A stretch of DNA of 12,891 nt from Parcubacteria group bacterium CG11_big_fil_rev_8_21_14_0_20_39_14 (GCA_002787255.1 PCWD01000016.1:1-12891), one strand, 5' to 3'. Positions 1 through 7,020 are shown, numbered from the stretch's first letter. Notes: generated by a model from the sequence alone, not told the origin. Program-made: numbers and translations.

Positions 1-230
1 CCTAATTTCTTTAAATTTTCTTCAATTTCTTTTCCTAATTTTTTACTTTCTCCAAAATATTGTTTTAATTCGCCGGTTAATTTTTTCATCTTTTCTTTAA
101 ATGGCACACCATCATCTTCCTCTTTTTTTACGCCGACATATCTGCCTGGTGTTAAAACACAACCATTCTTTTTAATTTCTTCTATGGTTGCTAACTTACA
201 AAATCCCGGAACACCTTTATATTTGCCCAT
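1..230 (-). pseudogene. hsdM: C-terminal fragment of type I restriction-modification methyltransferase HsdM
   Basis: The minus-strand frame begins with ATG at 228-230 and runs off the left edge after 76 codons without a stop. It carries the usual HsdM C-terminal signature: a GFCK-type motif, then LTPGRYVG, then a charged helix with EEDDG and PFKEKMKKLTGEL. In intact HsdM (roughly 500 residues) these residues follow the SAM-binding and NPPF catalytic domain. None of that domain is encoded in the kilobase upstream, which instead holds unrelated small genes. An in-frame stop lies upstream at 279-281. Homology starts within a few codons of the ATG, and a GC-rich palindromic repeat sits about ten bases before it. 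A GAAAGAAAGA stretch precedes the ATG, so a short peptide might still be made, but it cannot methylate DNA alone. I read this as a truncated remnant. A deliberately split subunit is less likely. Confidence 0.75.
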
Positions 231-238
231 TCTTTCTT

Positions 239-268
239 TCCTCGCCGTAGCCTTGGCGAGGGCGGGCC
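239..268. repeat. GC-rich palindromic repeat, copy 1
   Basis: CCTCGCC (240-246) and GGCGAGG (255-261) form a 7-bp stem with an 8-base loop, followed by GCGGGC. The 13-mer CCTCGCCGTAGCC recurs exactly at 3884-3896, and the right half recurs there with one change. It stands out as GC-rich in AT-rich surroundings and abuts the truncated hsdM fragment. Confidence 0.7.
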
Positions 269-294
269 TAAATTTCAATTATTTTATGAAATTT

Positions 295-558
295 TTATAG
301 ATAATTCTGTTTCTGGCATTCTTCAAAAACATTATTATAGCGCATCACCTCATCTTTTTCTTTGGGACAACTCTTCAATCCACCAAACACTTTGACTAAA
401 TCTTCTTTCTCAATTCCAGATTCCCTAATTATTCCCATTATCCAATTTAGGCTTTGTGGTTTTTTATCCCGAGTATATTTTCCACCCTCTATAAAAGTCA
501 TTAATGGCTTCTCGACATAATTTTTAGTTATTGTTTTTATATCTTTTATTCGCACCAT
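295..558 (-). CDS. Small hypothetical protein, 87 aa
   Basis: I do not recognise this protein. It is mixed charged, with no signal peptide, membrane segment or obvious metal site; its two cysteines are far apart. Its start ATG (556-558) lacks a clear Shine-Dalgarno sequence and is preceded by AT-rich DNA. The gene follows the 68-aa zinc-knuckle-like gene by 29 bases on the same strand and precedes the hsdM remnant, so these small genes may share a transcript. The composition (many K, E and I, few rare residues) looks like real coding sequence for an AT-rich genome, but existence rests only on ORF length and gene packing. Confidence 0.5.
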   Translation of the reverse strand: MVRIKDIKTITKNYVEKPLMTFIEGGKYTRDKKPQSLNWIMGIIRESGIEKEDLVKVFGGLKSCPKEKDEVMRYNNVFEECQKQNYL

Positions 559-587
559 ATTTTATATTAGCTAATAATTTTTCTCAA

Positions 588-794
588 TTAATTCTTCGAC
601 TTTTTAATCTTTTTCTGGCCGATTTTCTTTTGGCGAGTAACTACTTCTATCCAAAAACGCCATACAGTCCCACATTTAGGACAAGTTAAATCTATAGATT
701 CACCTACTGCCATCATCAGCATTTGGCCATATTCATCCTCATCTAAATTTGTACCACAACACAGAACAAGTTGGTTGTAAAGAGAATCTGTCAC
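588..794 (-). CDS. Small CPxC zinc-knuckle-like hypothetical protein, 68 aa
   Basis: The start is GTG at 792-794, just after the stop of the preceding 74-aa gene (800-802), which suggests translational coupling; no Shine-Dalgarno sequence is visible. The protein has C12-C13 and then C38-P-K-C41-G, a plausible zinc-ribbon arrangement with two pairs of ligands about 25 residues apart. It ends in a strongly basic tail (about ten lysines in the last 18 residues). Such small zinc ribbons often bind nucleic acid or partner proteins, but I cannot name a family. The neighbouring 74-aa protein shares the CPxC knuckle and lysine-rich tail, so the two may be related or act together. Confidence 0.5.
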   Translation of the reverse strand: MTDSLYNQLVLCCGTNLDEDEYGQMLMMAVGESIDLTCPKCGTVWRFWIEVVTRQKKIGQKKIKKSKN

Positions 795-799
795 TCATA

Positions 800-1024
800 T
801 TATTTTTTCTTTTTAATCCTTTTTGACTTTTTGTCTTGTTTTTGGAACCACTTTTCAGTTTCAACTAAATCTTCAACAAAATCATCAAACAACTCCTTTA
901 CAAAATAAGCATGGCAAACTGGACAATTCCAAGTAAACTCTCGACATTTTTTGCCATAATTTCTCTTAACGAGACTATCAAACCATTTTTGAAACTCTTT
1001 AAATTTTTTAATATCTTTTTCCAT
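800..1024 (-). CDS. Small CPxCH zinc-knuckle-like hypothetical protein, 74 aa
   Basis: ATG is at 1022-1024, with no Shine-Dalgarno sequence; an AT-rich TATAAA lies only five bases upstream of the ATG, so a leaderless message is conceivable. The protein has C27, then C34-P-V-C37-H38, a possible zinc site, followed by an acidic-aromatic helix and a C-terminal tail made almost wholly of lysine, serine and arginine. No known family is recognised. It appears to be the first gene of a run of three small genes, followed five bases later by another CPxC protein. A spurious ORF is possible, but the paired motif in two adjacent genes argues for real coding sequence. Confidence 0.5.
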   Translation of the reverse strand: MEKDIKKFKEFQKWFDSLVKRNYGKKCREFTWNCPVCHAYFVKELFDDFVEDLVETEKWFQKQDKKSKRIKKKK

Positions 1025-1090
1025 TTTATTTTATATAAATGCTTTGTCTAAAATTGATTAAAAAAAATAGAGTTGACCCCATTCCCCCAT

Positions 1091-1118
1091 ATTCCAACAT
1101 TCTCAAGAATGTTGGAAT
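1091..1118. repeat. Perfect 13-bp palindrome
   Basis: ATTCCAACATTCT (1091-1103) and AGAATGTTGGAAT (1106-1118) are perfect inverted copies with a two-base centre. On the plus strand it is followed by a T-rich stretch. On the minus strand, the direction of transcription here, the nearest T-run is about 17 bases away. It could be a weak terminator, an operator-like site or a dispersed palindromic repeat. Confidence 0.6.
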
Positions 1119-1148
1119 GTTATTTTTCTTAATTTTCTTGCTCCATTA

Positions 1149-1223
1149 GAAATCTTTGATTTCTTTTCGGGGTTTGCTTGCCCCTTAATAGTCCCGCCCT
1201 TGGCGGGACACTACGGGGCATGC
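1149..1223. repeat. Hairpin cluster downstream of the AbiE pair
   Basis: Two hairpins are packed here. The first is GAAATC/GATTTC (1149-1163). The second is a long two-tier stem: outer arms 1176-1184 and 1215-1223 (eight of nine positions pair) and an inner perfect stem GTCCCGCC/GGCGGGAC (1191-1198 and 1202-1209). It begins about 20 bases past the abiEii stop, so it may end or stabilise that transcript, although it has no proper U-tract. Its high GC against an AT-rich background resembles a dispersed palindromic repeat. Confidence 0.55.
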
Positions 1224-1243
1224 TTTTGGCAAGTCCTTGATTT

Positions 1244-1939
1244 TTATTTTTCACTCTCTAATCTTGCTTTAAGTAAAAAAATGGTTTCTGTCCGAAGCTT
1301 GGCTCGCGCCCAATTTTTTTGGTTCGCGGTCAAAAACTCGCCCATGCCGGCCAAAATGCTTCGTTCGGGGAGTTTTTCCAATTTTTTAATGCAGTTTTGC
1401 AAAAAATCTTTAAAGGGCATTTTTATTCTTTTTTCAACTAATTCCTTGTTAATCGGCCAATCCTTTTGCAAAAAATACCAAACATCAAATACATCGCGAT
1501 TGGTTCTGTCCAGCCGTTCATACATCGCCGCCAATTTATTGGCAAACATATCTTCCCTCACCATCACTTTCATGGAAATACCGAGGTAATTCACCACTTC
1601 GTATTTTGAACCAAAACTTCTGCGATTAATCTCCACTTTAATATTGCGCTCTGTTTCGGCGTAAGATAATTCAAAAAACAAAGTGTATTGTTTTTTTCTT
1701 TTTGTTTTGATTTTGCCGTAAGCTGAAATAATTTTCTCCATCCTTCCAAACACATAATCCTCTTTTTCCGATTCAAGCAAATCAAAATCCAAGTCAACCG
1801 AAAAACGATTGAGGTCATAAAAAAGATACGCCGCCGTTCCGCCTTTAAATCCCAAAATGGGGCCGACAGTATTATCGGTGTAAATATCTTTTAAAATTTT
1901 AATTAATATATTTTTATGTCTACTGATGTCTAGCGCCAT
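1244..1939 (-). CDS. abiEii: AbiEii/AbiGii-type nucleotidyltransferase toxin
   Basis: This is the toxin of a type IV toxin-antitoxin (abortive infection) system. The family consists of DNA polymerase beta-like nucleotidyltransferases; characterised members block growth by transferring nucleotides (GTP or CTP in known cases) to RNA targets. Visible motifs: GFKGGTAAY (about residues 30-38) and RFSVDLDF (45-52), the GG-T and DxD catalytic core; VEINRR near 102-107; EDMFANKLAAMYER (129-142); and NRDVFDVWYF (147-156), the conserved helices of the AbiEii fold. At 231 residues it is slightly short for the family, but all motifs are present. Its ATG lies six bases after the antitoxin stop, so the two are translationally coupled. 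It appears intact. Confidence 0.88.
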   Translation of the reverse strand: MALDISRHKNILIKILKDIYTDNTVGPILGFKGGTAAYLFYDLNRFSVDLDFDLLESEKEDYVFGRMEKIISAYGKIKTKRKKQYTLFFELSYAETERNIKVEINRRSFGSKYEVVNYLGISMKVMVREDMFANKLAAMYERLDRTNRDVFDVWYFLQKDWPINKELVEKRIKMPFKDFLQNCIKKLEKLPERSILAGMGEFLTANQKNWARAKLRTETIFLLKARLESEK

Positions 1940-1945
1940 GGCGAT

Positions 1946-2530
1946 TTAAGCAAATTCTTTTTGCGTTGCCTCTTTATATCTTTTCACCCTCTCTTCCATT
2001 CTTTTGTTGTCATAAATAGGCAGAATTTCATAAACTTTATTCCAATCAATATTGATTAAATTATCAAAATGATATTCTTTATTTAGATAAACCACGTCCA
2101 AAAAAGCCCTCTCCGGAGAAGCAATAAAATAATTATCCTTAACTTCAATTCCGGTTTTGTCGGTAAGAATTGCATCTTTTATTTTTTTGTAAGAATGTGT
2201 TTGTCCATCAACAGTTATTTCTCTAGTCAGATAAGAGGCGACAAAAATTTGGCCGTAGTATTGGAAAGTAATGCCCGCCCTCGCCAAAACGGTTTCAAAG
2301 CTTATATAGGAAGGGGTATAAATTTTAGCTGCCAATTCATATTTATTGTAATTTTTGTCTTTGGCGTAAAATCCCTTCCTTATCGCATACAGCTTGCCGG
2401 CTTTTATATAGCGATAAATTCTCGTTTTTACAAGTCTGGCATTAGACTCTCCCCAAATTAAAGCGATATCTTTGATGGAAAAGACTGTATTTTTTGAATT
2501 ATAAATGGCCAAAATTAATGCTTTTTTCAT
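1946..2530 (-). CDS. abiEi: AbiEi-family antitoxin and transcriptional repressor
   Basis: This is the partner of the AbiEii toxin. AbiEi proteins have an N-terminal winged helix that represses the operon and a C-terminal domain that counters the toxin without forming a stable complex (type IV). Here residues 1-55 read as a winged helix (IKDIALIWG then RIYRYIKAGKLYAIRKGFY). They are followed by the family's YISFETVLARAGI block (75-87) and the hallmark ASPERAFLD (137-145). Length (194) is normal. The ATG has no good Shine-Dalgarno sequence. A good sigma70-type promoter lies about 45 bases upstream. The gene is first in the operon and six bases from the toxin gene. Confidence 0.88.
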   Translation of the reverse strand: MKKALILAIYNSKNTVFSIKDIALIWGESNARLVKTRIYRYIKAGKLYAIRKGFYAKDKNYNKYELAAKIYTPSYISFETVLARAGITFQYYGQIFVASYLTREITVDGQTHSYKKIKDAILTDKTGIEVKDNYFIASPERAFLDVVYLNKEYHFDNLINIDWNKVYEILPIYDNKRMEERVKRYKEATQKEFA

Positions 2531-2574
2531 AAGTATGAACTAATAGCCATCATTAATGTTTACTTCCAGTTTAA

Positions 2575-2603
2575 ATTATAATAAACATCTTGTCAAATTG
2601 CAA
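2575..2603 (-). promoter_or_regulatory. Promoter of the abiEi-abiEii operon
   Basis: On the minus strand TTGCAA (2598-2603) and TATAAT (2575-2580) are separated by 17 bases. An overlapping alternative is TTGACA (2591-2596), 17 bases before TAAACT. The leader of about 38 bases contains short TAAT/ATTA inverted elements (around 2541-2557) that could be an AbiEi operator; that part is conjecture. Confidence 0.6.
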
Positions 2604-2654
2604 ACCAAAAAAGCTTTGCTTGTGAGTATGACATTTCTAAATTGCCTTAACATT

Positions 2655-2698
2655 TTAGAAAAACAAAAACCTCAATGCTAATTTAGTATTGAGGTTTT
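2655..2698 (-). terminator. Terminator of the alcohol dehydrogenase operon (possibly bidirectional)
   Basis: Arms 2666-2680 and 2684-2698 pair over 15 bp with a single G-T. On the minus strand the hairpin begins 12 bases after the dehydrogenase stop and is followed by a TTTTTGTTTTT tract. The plus strand also carries a short T-run after the hairpin. Confidence 0.85.
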
Positions 2699-2709
2699 CT
2701 TGGCTCATT

Positions 2710-3864
2710 TTAAAAGTCTATCTCTTTTCCTTCGTAGGCATATTCAAAGAGTTTTTTAAGTTCTTCCGTATCAGGTGTTCGGCGAAGAAAAACAATGGTG
2801 CCGTCAAAAATGGCATTTTCCACTAACTTTTCCAGTTTTGATTTAAAATCTTCCGGGCTTATCTCAGCTTTTAAGAAATGGGGAATATCAATTGCGGTCA
2901 TCAAATCAAATATTTTTTCCACCAATTCTTTAACTGATTCCTCCTCTGTTTCTTTTTGAATTCCGAGATGATAAGCGAATTTAGCAAGAAGAGTCATAAC
3001 TTCGGGCTCTCTGTCCAGGTATTGCAGGGAGTAAGGCAGAGAAATTCCGCAGGCCTTGCCATGGGGAAGATGAAATACAGCACCCAGGGAATGCCCCATA
3101 CCATGGGAAAGTCCAGCCTGAGAATTGCCAAAACCGAGTCCGGCAATAGAAGCGGCAATGTGCATTTTTTCTCTGGCTTCCTTGTCTTCTCTATTCTGAT
3201 AGGCTCGTGGCAAATACTCAAAAATCATTTCAGCCGCTTTAATACATAAGCCATCGGAGAAATCATTCTTCAGGGTGGAGATATAACCATCAATACTATG
3301 ACATAAAGCATCCATGCCGGTATTAGCTGTCAAGGCAGGCGGCATATTCTTTGCTAAAGATGGGTCAATAATTGCTATATCAGCCATAGCAGCGAAATTT
3401 GCAGTTGGAGCTTTTCTTTCTTCATCTTTTCTGGTCAAAACAATAGCCGTTGTTACTTCTGCTCCGGTTCCGGAAGTAGTAGGAATCAAAATCAATTTTG
3501 TTTTTTTAATTTCAACCTCAACCATTGGAGCTATATCTTCAATAGCGAGGTCCGGCTTTTCATAAAGGATTCTTATAGTTTTGGCAACATCCATTGGAGA
3601 GCCGCCGCCCAGACCAATGATAATATCGCTCTGAATTTTAGAAATTATTTCTACTCCTTTCATAACCGTCTCATAGGATGGGTCAGGTTCCACCTCATCA
3701 AAAACTGTAGATTCCATTTGCAAAAGTTCTTGAACTCTTTTGACATAACCAAATTTGACCATAAATTTATCAGTGACAATAAGGGCATGTTTTCCCTCAA
3801 TCTTTGATAATTCTTCCAATGCTTCCTCACCAAAAATTATCTGTGGCGAAACAAAATAAGCCAT
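2710..3864 (-). CDS. Iron-containing (group III) alcohol dehydrogenase
   Basis: This is an NAD(P)H-dependent dehydrogenase that interconverts aldehydes and alcohols in the cytoplasm. The family signatures are intact: GGGSPMDVAK (86-95) for dinucleotide binding, TTSGTGAEVT (129-138), and the metal ligands D185 and H189 (GMDALCHSIDGY), H254 (GLSHGMGHSLGA) and H268 (LPHGKA). Spacing between ligands matches that of FucO-type enzymes. Length (384) is normal. The ATG is preceded by GGGAGGAAAAGG. It is the last gene of the E1-MoaD-ADH unit, 90 bases after moaD, with a GC-rich repeat in the gap and a strong terminator after it. Next to an AOR it most likely reduces the aldehyde made from a carboxylic acid. 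Substrate chain length cannot be read from sequence. Confidence 0.9.
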   Translation of the reverse strand: MAYFVSPQIIFGEEALEELSKIEGKHALIVTDKFMVKFGYVKRVQELLQMESTVFDEVEPDPSYETVMKGVEIISKIQSDIIIGLGGGSPMDVAKTIRILYEKPDLAIEDIAPMVEVEIKKTKLILIPTTSGTGAEVTTAIVLTRKDEERKAPTANFAAMADIAIIDPSLAKNMPPALTANTGMDALCHSIDGYISTLKNDFSDGLCIKAAEMIFEYLPRAYQNREDKEAREKMHIAASIAGLGFGNSQAGLSHGMGHSLGAVFHLPHGKACGISLPYSLQYLDREPEVMTLLAKFAYHLGIQKETEEESVKELVEKIFDLMTAIDIPHFLKAEISPEDFKSKLEKLVENAIFDGTIVFLRRTPDTEELKKLFEYAYEGKEIDF

Positions 3865-3881
3865 AATACCTTTTCCTCCCT

Positions 3882-3925
3882 TGCCTCGCCGTAGCCCTTC
3901 AACAAGTTCAGGGCGAAGGCGGGCT
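3882..3925. repeat. GC-rich palindromic repeat, copy 2 (with inserted loop)
   Basis: It begins with the same 13-mer CCTCGCCGTAGCC (3884-3896) as the copy at 240 and ends with GGCGAAGGCGGGC. Between them sits CTTCAACAAGTTCAG, making an inner GCCCT/AGGGC stem. The inner part recurs with two changes at 12677-12696. It lies directly upstream of the dehydrogenase Shine-Dalgarno sequence. Confidence 0.7.
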
Positions 3926-3954
3926 TTGCTTTTATTTTTAAAAGAACAGACAGA

Positions 3955-4230
3955 TTAGCCACCACATATATATGGAAAGATTGCTACCTCATCGCCTTCT
4001 TTTAAAGGAGTGGATATGGCAGGCGGCCATTTTATATGACGACCATTGACTAAGATAATTATTCCTGGTCTAAGCTCGTTTTGCTTAGAGTCTTTGAATA
4101 AAGCATCCTCTAAACCATCATATTGTTTTACAAGTTTTCTTAACAATTCTTCGATGTTTTCTGCTTCAGAGGAAATTTCTTTCTGGCCAAATATCTTTCT
4201 TAAGCTCAAAAAAACTTTAACTTTAATCAT
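3955..4230 (-). CDS. MoaD/ThiS-family ubiquitin-like sulfur carrier
   Basis: This 91-residue beta-grasp protein ends in a C-terminal Gly-Gly (ICGG), the diagnostic tail that an E1-like enzyme adenylates and that then carries sulfur as a thiocarboxylate. Also visible are the N-terminal strand IKVKVFLSLRKIFG, the central ILVNGRHIKW turn and LKEGDEVAIFPYICGG at the end, all typical of MoaD. The start ATG lies 12 bases after the E1 stop. That gap consists of a purine-rich Shine-Dalgarno sequence (AGGGAGGGGAGG), so the two are co-expressed. In this setting it probably provides the dithiolene sulfur of the tungsten pterin cofactor for the nearby AOR. No MoaE partner is in the window. A role in protein conjugation cannot be excluded. 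Confidence 0.85.
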   Translation of the reverse strand: MIKVKVFLSLRKIFGQKEISSEAENIEELLRKLVKQYDGLEDALFKDSKQNELRPGIIILVNGRHIKWPPAISTPLKEGDEVAIFPYICGG

Positions 4231-4242
4231 CCTCCCCTCCCT

Positions 4243-5157
4243 TTATTTATCCTTTACTTCTTTCACTTCTTTTTTTCTTCCGGGGTTCCCTGTCTTTTCT
4301 AACTCGATCACTCCAGTAGTTCCCTCTTCTCCGTCAAACCAAAGGAGGCGATTGCGCAGGGGTTTACCAACACCGGTAATAATCTTAATTACCTCTTGAA
4401 CCTGCCAAGCCATAACCATTGCAGGAGTAGCAGAAGGATTACCCATTTCCAGCTCTACACCTTGGACAGAAAGGTCACCAGGCGGGCCAAAAATAGAGGA
4501 AAGTCCTGCATCTTTGGAAAAAATAGTCATCAGTTGACCACTAAAGCCAGCAATTGCTCCGTAGATAAAAGGAATCCCTAAGTCCCGTGCAGCTTTCTCA
4601 ACTACAAAACGTGAGGGTAGGTCGTCCAGGCCGTCAACTACTACCTGAGCTTTCTTGATTAAGTTGTGAGCATTCTCTGGAGTAATTTTCTTTATGCCTG
4701 GAGTAACCGTTACTGCAGAATTTATTTTCTTAACCCTTTTTGCAGCAATTATAGCCTTGTATTTACCCAAACTTTTTTCTGTTGACATTAGTTGTCTATT
4801 TAGATTTTCCTCGGTGAAGCAATCACTATCAATGATGACAATGTGTCCTATTCCTTGTCGAGCCAAGAGTTCGATTGCTCCTCCACCTAATCCCCCTGCC
4901 CCGACTACGGCTACAGTGGAACGCAATAATTTTATCTGTCCTTTAAGACCTATTGTACCAATATTGCGCTGATACCGTAGGGGAATAATGCCTTTCTCCA
5001 GGGCGGCGATTTCTATCTCCTTCACCGGGATTCTTTTATCTTGGGCAATTGCTCTTACTTTTTTCAAGCTGATTCCGAAGTATTCCTTGGCACTTGGAGC
5101 AAAATGTAATTCCTTGGATTCTTCAATCTGTCGGATAACTTCTTCCTTTTTTTGCAT
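4243..5157 (-). CDS. MoeB/HesA/ThiF-family E1-like adenylyltransferase
   Basis: The enzyme is expected to adenylate the C-terminal glycine of the adjacent MoaD-like protein. It has an N-terminal extension of about 60 residues before the usual RYQRNIGTIG start of the family. The Rossmann nucleotide site GAGGLGGG (86-93), D110, the N120-R121-Q122 adenylation motif and DGLDDLPSR (175-183) follow. Conserved GAIAGFSGQ (200-208) and GNPSATPAMVMAWQVQEVIK (239-258) complete the fold. The only cysteine is C113, so both CxxC pairs that bind zinc in classical MoeB/ThiF, and their catalytic cysteine, are absent. E1-like and MoaD-like genes beside tungsten AOR genes are a known arrangement. The ATG has a good AAGGTGAG. 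A promoter lies just upstream and moaD follows 12 bases downstream. Confidence 0.85.
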   Translation of the reverse strand: MQKKEEVIRQIEESKELHFAPSAKEYFGISLKKVRAIAQDKRIPVKEIEIAALEKGIIPLRYQRNIGTIGLKGQIKLLRSTVAVVGAGGLGGGAIELLARQGIGHIVIIDSDCFTEENLNRQLMSTEKSLGKYKAIIAAKRVKKINSAVTVTPGIKKITPENAHNLIKKAQVVVDGLDDLPSRFVVEKAARDLGIPFIYGAIAGFSGQLMTIFSKDAGLSSIFGPPGDLSVQGVELEMGNPSATPAMVMAWQVQEVIKIITGVGKPLRNRLLWFDGEEGTTGVIELEKTGNPGRKKEVKEVKDK

Positions 5158-5186
5158 GTCTCACCTTCTTCACTTTTGTCTAAACT

Positions 5187-5215
5187 ACATTAGCAACTAT
5201 AAAACAATCAGTCAA
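5187..5215 (-). promoter_or_regulatory. Promoter of the E1-MoaD-ADH operon
   Basis: TTGACT (5210-5215) and TAATGT (5187-5192) are 17 bases apart on the minus strand, with a TGC before the -10 (extended -10). The -35 follows the terminator of the acyl-CoA synthetase by only a few bases. Confidence 0.65.
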
Positions 5216-5218
5216 GCA

Positions 5219-5252
5219 AACAAAAAAGAGGGAATTTCTAATTTCCCTCTTT
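5219..5252 (-). terminator. Terminator of the acyl-CoA synthetase gene
   Basis: AAAGAGGGAA (5225-5234) and TTCCCTCTTT (5243-5252) form a perfect 10-bp stem with an 8-base loop that contains the TAG stop codon (5238-5240). On the minus strand it ends in a TTTTTTG tract. The last codons of the gene form one arm. Confidence 0.85.
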
Positions 5253-6932
5253 CAATTTTTTGATTTCTTCTTCTCTTAATTCTTTCCGAGAAATTTTTTC
5301 AACTTTGGTTAGAGGAAACTTATCTCTAAATTCAATAAAATCAGGAATAGCATGACGGGGAAGCTTATCCTGGCAAAATTCAATGAGCTCCCACTCACTA
5401 ACTTTTCCCTTAAAAGCGCTTTTTATTCTGACAAAAACCTTGATTTTTTCACTACCTGGTTTTTCCAGATCCGGAACGCCGATAGTTACGGCCATGGCTA
5501 CAGCTTCGTGCTCGGCCAAGGTTCTTTCAACTATAAGAGGATAAATTTTTTCACCCTTTTTGTTTATCATATCCTTATCCCGGCCAACTATGTAAAAATA
5601 ACCATCTTCATCCATTTCAGCCAAATCACCAGTTTTTAACCAGCCATCCTCAGTTAAGCCTTTTCCGCAAGTTGGCCAATAACCTTTCATTACCTGGGGA
5701 CCTTTTACCCAGATTTCCCCAATTTCACCAAAGGGAACTTCCTCTCCAGTTTCAGGATTTATTAACTTGATTTCGGTATCTGGTAAAGGCACGCCAATTC
5801 CCGATTTTTTCTTGGGCAAAAAACCAGTTAGTTTGGAAAAACAAGAAATATTAAAAGTGACGCAGGGACTGGTTTCGGTTAAACCATAACCTTCAGAAAC
5901 CGGCATCCCTATTTTTGCTTCCAAATCAGCGGCGATTTTTTCCGGCAGTTCAGCTGAACCGGATATAATCATTGTTTGGAGTCTTTGAAGCCCTGTTGGA
6001 TTAATTTTAGGGTCAATCAATCTTCTAAGCTGCTCAGGGACAGCAATTACCATAAAGGGTCGGAATTCATTCATGAGTTTGGCAATCATCGGAATATCTC
6101 GAGGATCGGGAATTAAAATAATCCGGAGGCCCCAATTTATTCCCGACTGAACCACCCAATGTCCAAGAGCATGAAAAATGGGGACAGCTACCAGAATTGA
6201 GGCCTTCCCTTTAAATCCGGGCAAGGGAGACATCATCCAGGGAAGACCCTGAAGGATATTGGACATTCTCTGAAAATGGGTGGTCATTACTCCCTTGGGA
6301 AAACCGGTAGTTCCGCCGGTAAAAGTTAAAATAGCCAAGTCCTCCATTGGATTAATCTCAACCACCGGCGGATTGGCGACTGCATTAGCAATTAGCCTTC
6401 GAAAATTGTGAGTCCCCTTTATTTCTTGCGGCTCGCTCTCTTCCGGAGAATAATCGGTAATTGAAGTAACTATTATATATTCTATTTTTGTGTCCTTTTT
6501 TATTTTCTTGACCAATTCCAGAAAACCATCCAAACAAATTATGGCTCGGGCTTCTGATTCAACAGCTTGACGTTTGAGTTCCGGAACTTGCTCATTTAAG
6601 GCGCAGGGAACAACTACTGCGCCAATTTTCAAAACAGCAAAATCGCTAATAATAAACTGGGGGCAATTTGGAAGAAAAACCATTACCCTATCGCTTTTTT
6701 TCAGACCAAGATTATTCAAAGCAGTTGCCAATTTATCAACCCAGAGTTTAAGTTCACTATACTTTACCTCTTGTCCCAAATACAGATAGGCTTTTTGATT
6801 GGGGTGAGCTTCAGCGGCTTCGTCCAAAATTTTAAATAAAGGCTTTTGAGGATATGGCTTTAAACTGTGTTTGATATTTTTATATGGTCCTATTTGATAA
6901 CTTTTCAGCCAGGGTTTATCAACGTATCTCAT
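5238..6932 (-). CDS. AMP-forming acyl-CoA synthetase (fatty-acid CoA ligase family)
   Basis: It activates a carboxylic acid with ATP and CoA to acyl-CoA via an acyl-adenylate. Motifs, numbered from the chosen start: the P-loop TFTGGTTGFPKGV (203-215), YGLTETSP (349-356), TGDLAEMDEDGYFYIVGR (434-451) and PLTKVEKISRKEL near 540-552, whose lysine is in the position of the catalytic A10 lysine. In most relatives A10 reads GK rather than EK. I chose ATG 6930-6932 because AAGGAAAG sits five bases upstream; a TTG at 6948-6950 would add six residues. Length (564) fits medium- or long-chain ligases. It has its own promoter and a terminator over its stop codon. Between an SCP2/AOR pair and an alcohol dehydrogenase, fatty or aromatic acids are plausible substrates, not proven. 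Confidence 0.9.
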   Translation of the reverse strand: MRYVDKPWLKSYQIGPYKNIKHSLKPYPQKPLFKILDEAAEAHPNQKAYLYLGQEVKYSELKLWVDKLATALNNLGLKKSDRVMVFLPNCPQFIISDFAVLKIGAVVVPCALNEQVPELKRQAVESEARAIICLDGFLELVKKIKKDTKIEYIIVTSITDYSPEESEPQEIKGTHNFRRLIANAVANPPVVEINPMEDLAILTFTGGTTGFPKGVMTTHFQRMSNILQGLPWMMSPLPGFKGKASILVAVPIFHALGHWVVQSGINWGLRIILIPDPRDIPMIAKLMNEFRPFMVIAVPEQLRRLIDPKINPTGLQRLQTMIISGSAELPEKIAADLEAKIGMPVSEGYGLTETSPCVTFNISCFSKLTGFLPKKKSGIGVPLPDTEIKLINPETGEEVPFGEIGEIWVKGPQVMKGYWPTCGKGLTEDGWLKTGDLAEMDEDGYFYIVGRDKDMINKKGEKIYPLIVERTLAEHEAVAMAVTIGVPDLEKPGSEKIKVFVRIKSAFKGKVSEWELIEFCQDKLPRHAIPDFIEFRDKFPLTKVEKISRKELREEEIKKLKEGN

Positions 6933-6971
6933 TTTTCTTTCCTTTTTCAATGTGCTTTTTTACCTCCCTTT

Positions 6972-6999
6972 AATTTAGCAAATTTAAAAGGAGTGTCAA
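6972..6999 (-). promoter_or_regulatory. Promoter of the acyl-CoA synthetase gene
   Basis: TTGACA (6994-6999) and TAAATT (6972-6977) are 16 bases apart with TGC before the -10. The -35 lies in the loop side of the AOR terminator hairpin, and the spacer is the hairpin's descending arm plus its T-rich tail. The 28 bases match the AOR promoter at 26 positions. Confidence 0.7.
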
Positions 7000-7016
7000 C
7001 ACTCACTCCCTTTTAA
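6984..7016 (-). terminator. Terminator of the AOR gene, overlapping the next promoter
   Basis: Arms 6984-6995 and 7004-7016 pair over 12 bp with one bulged base and an 8-base loop. The minus-strand 3' side runs into TTTTAAATTT. It begins a few bases past the AOR stop (7021). Confidence 0.75.
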
Positions 7017-7020
7017 TTTT

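Noticed and set aside
1200..1589. Plus-strand open frames opposite abiEii and other genes (also at 2195, 3314, 4046, 8057)
   Set aside because: All are antisense to genes with clear family motifs, have no ribosome sites and encode low-plausibility proteins.
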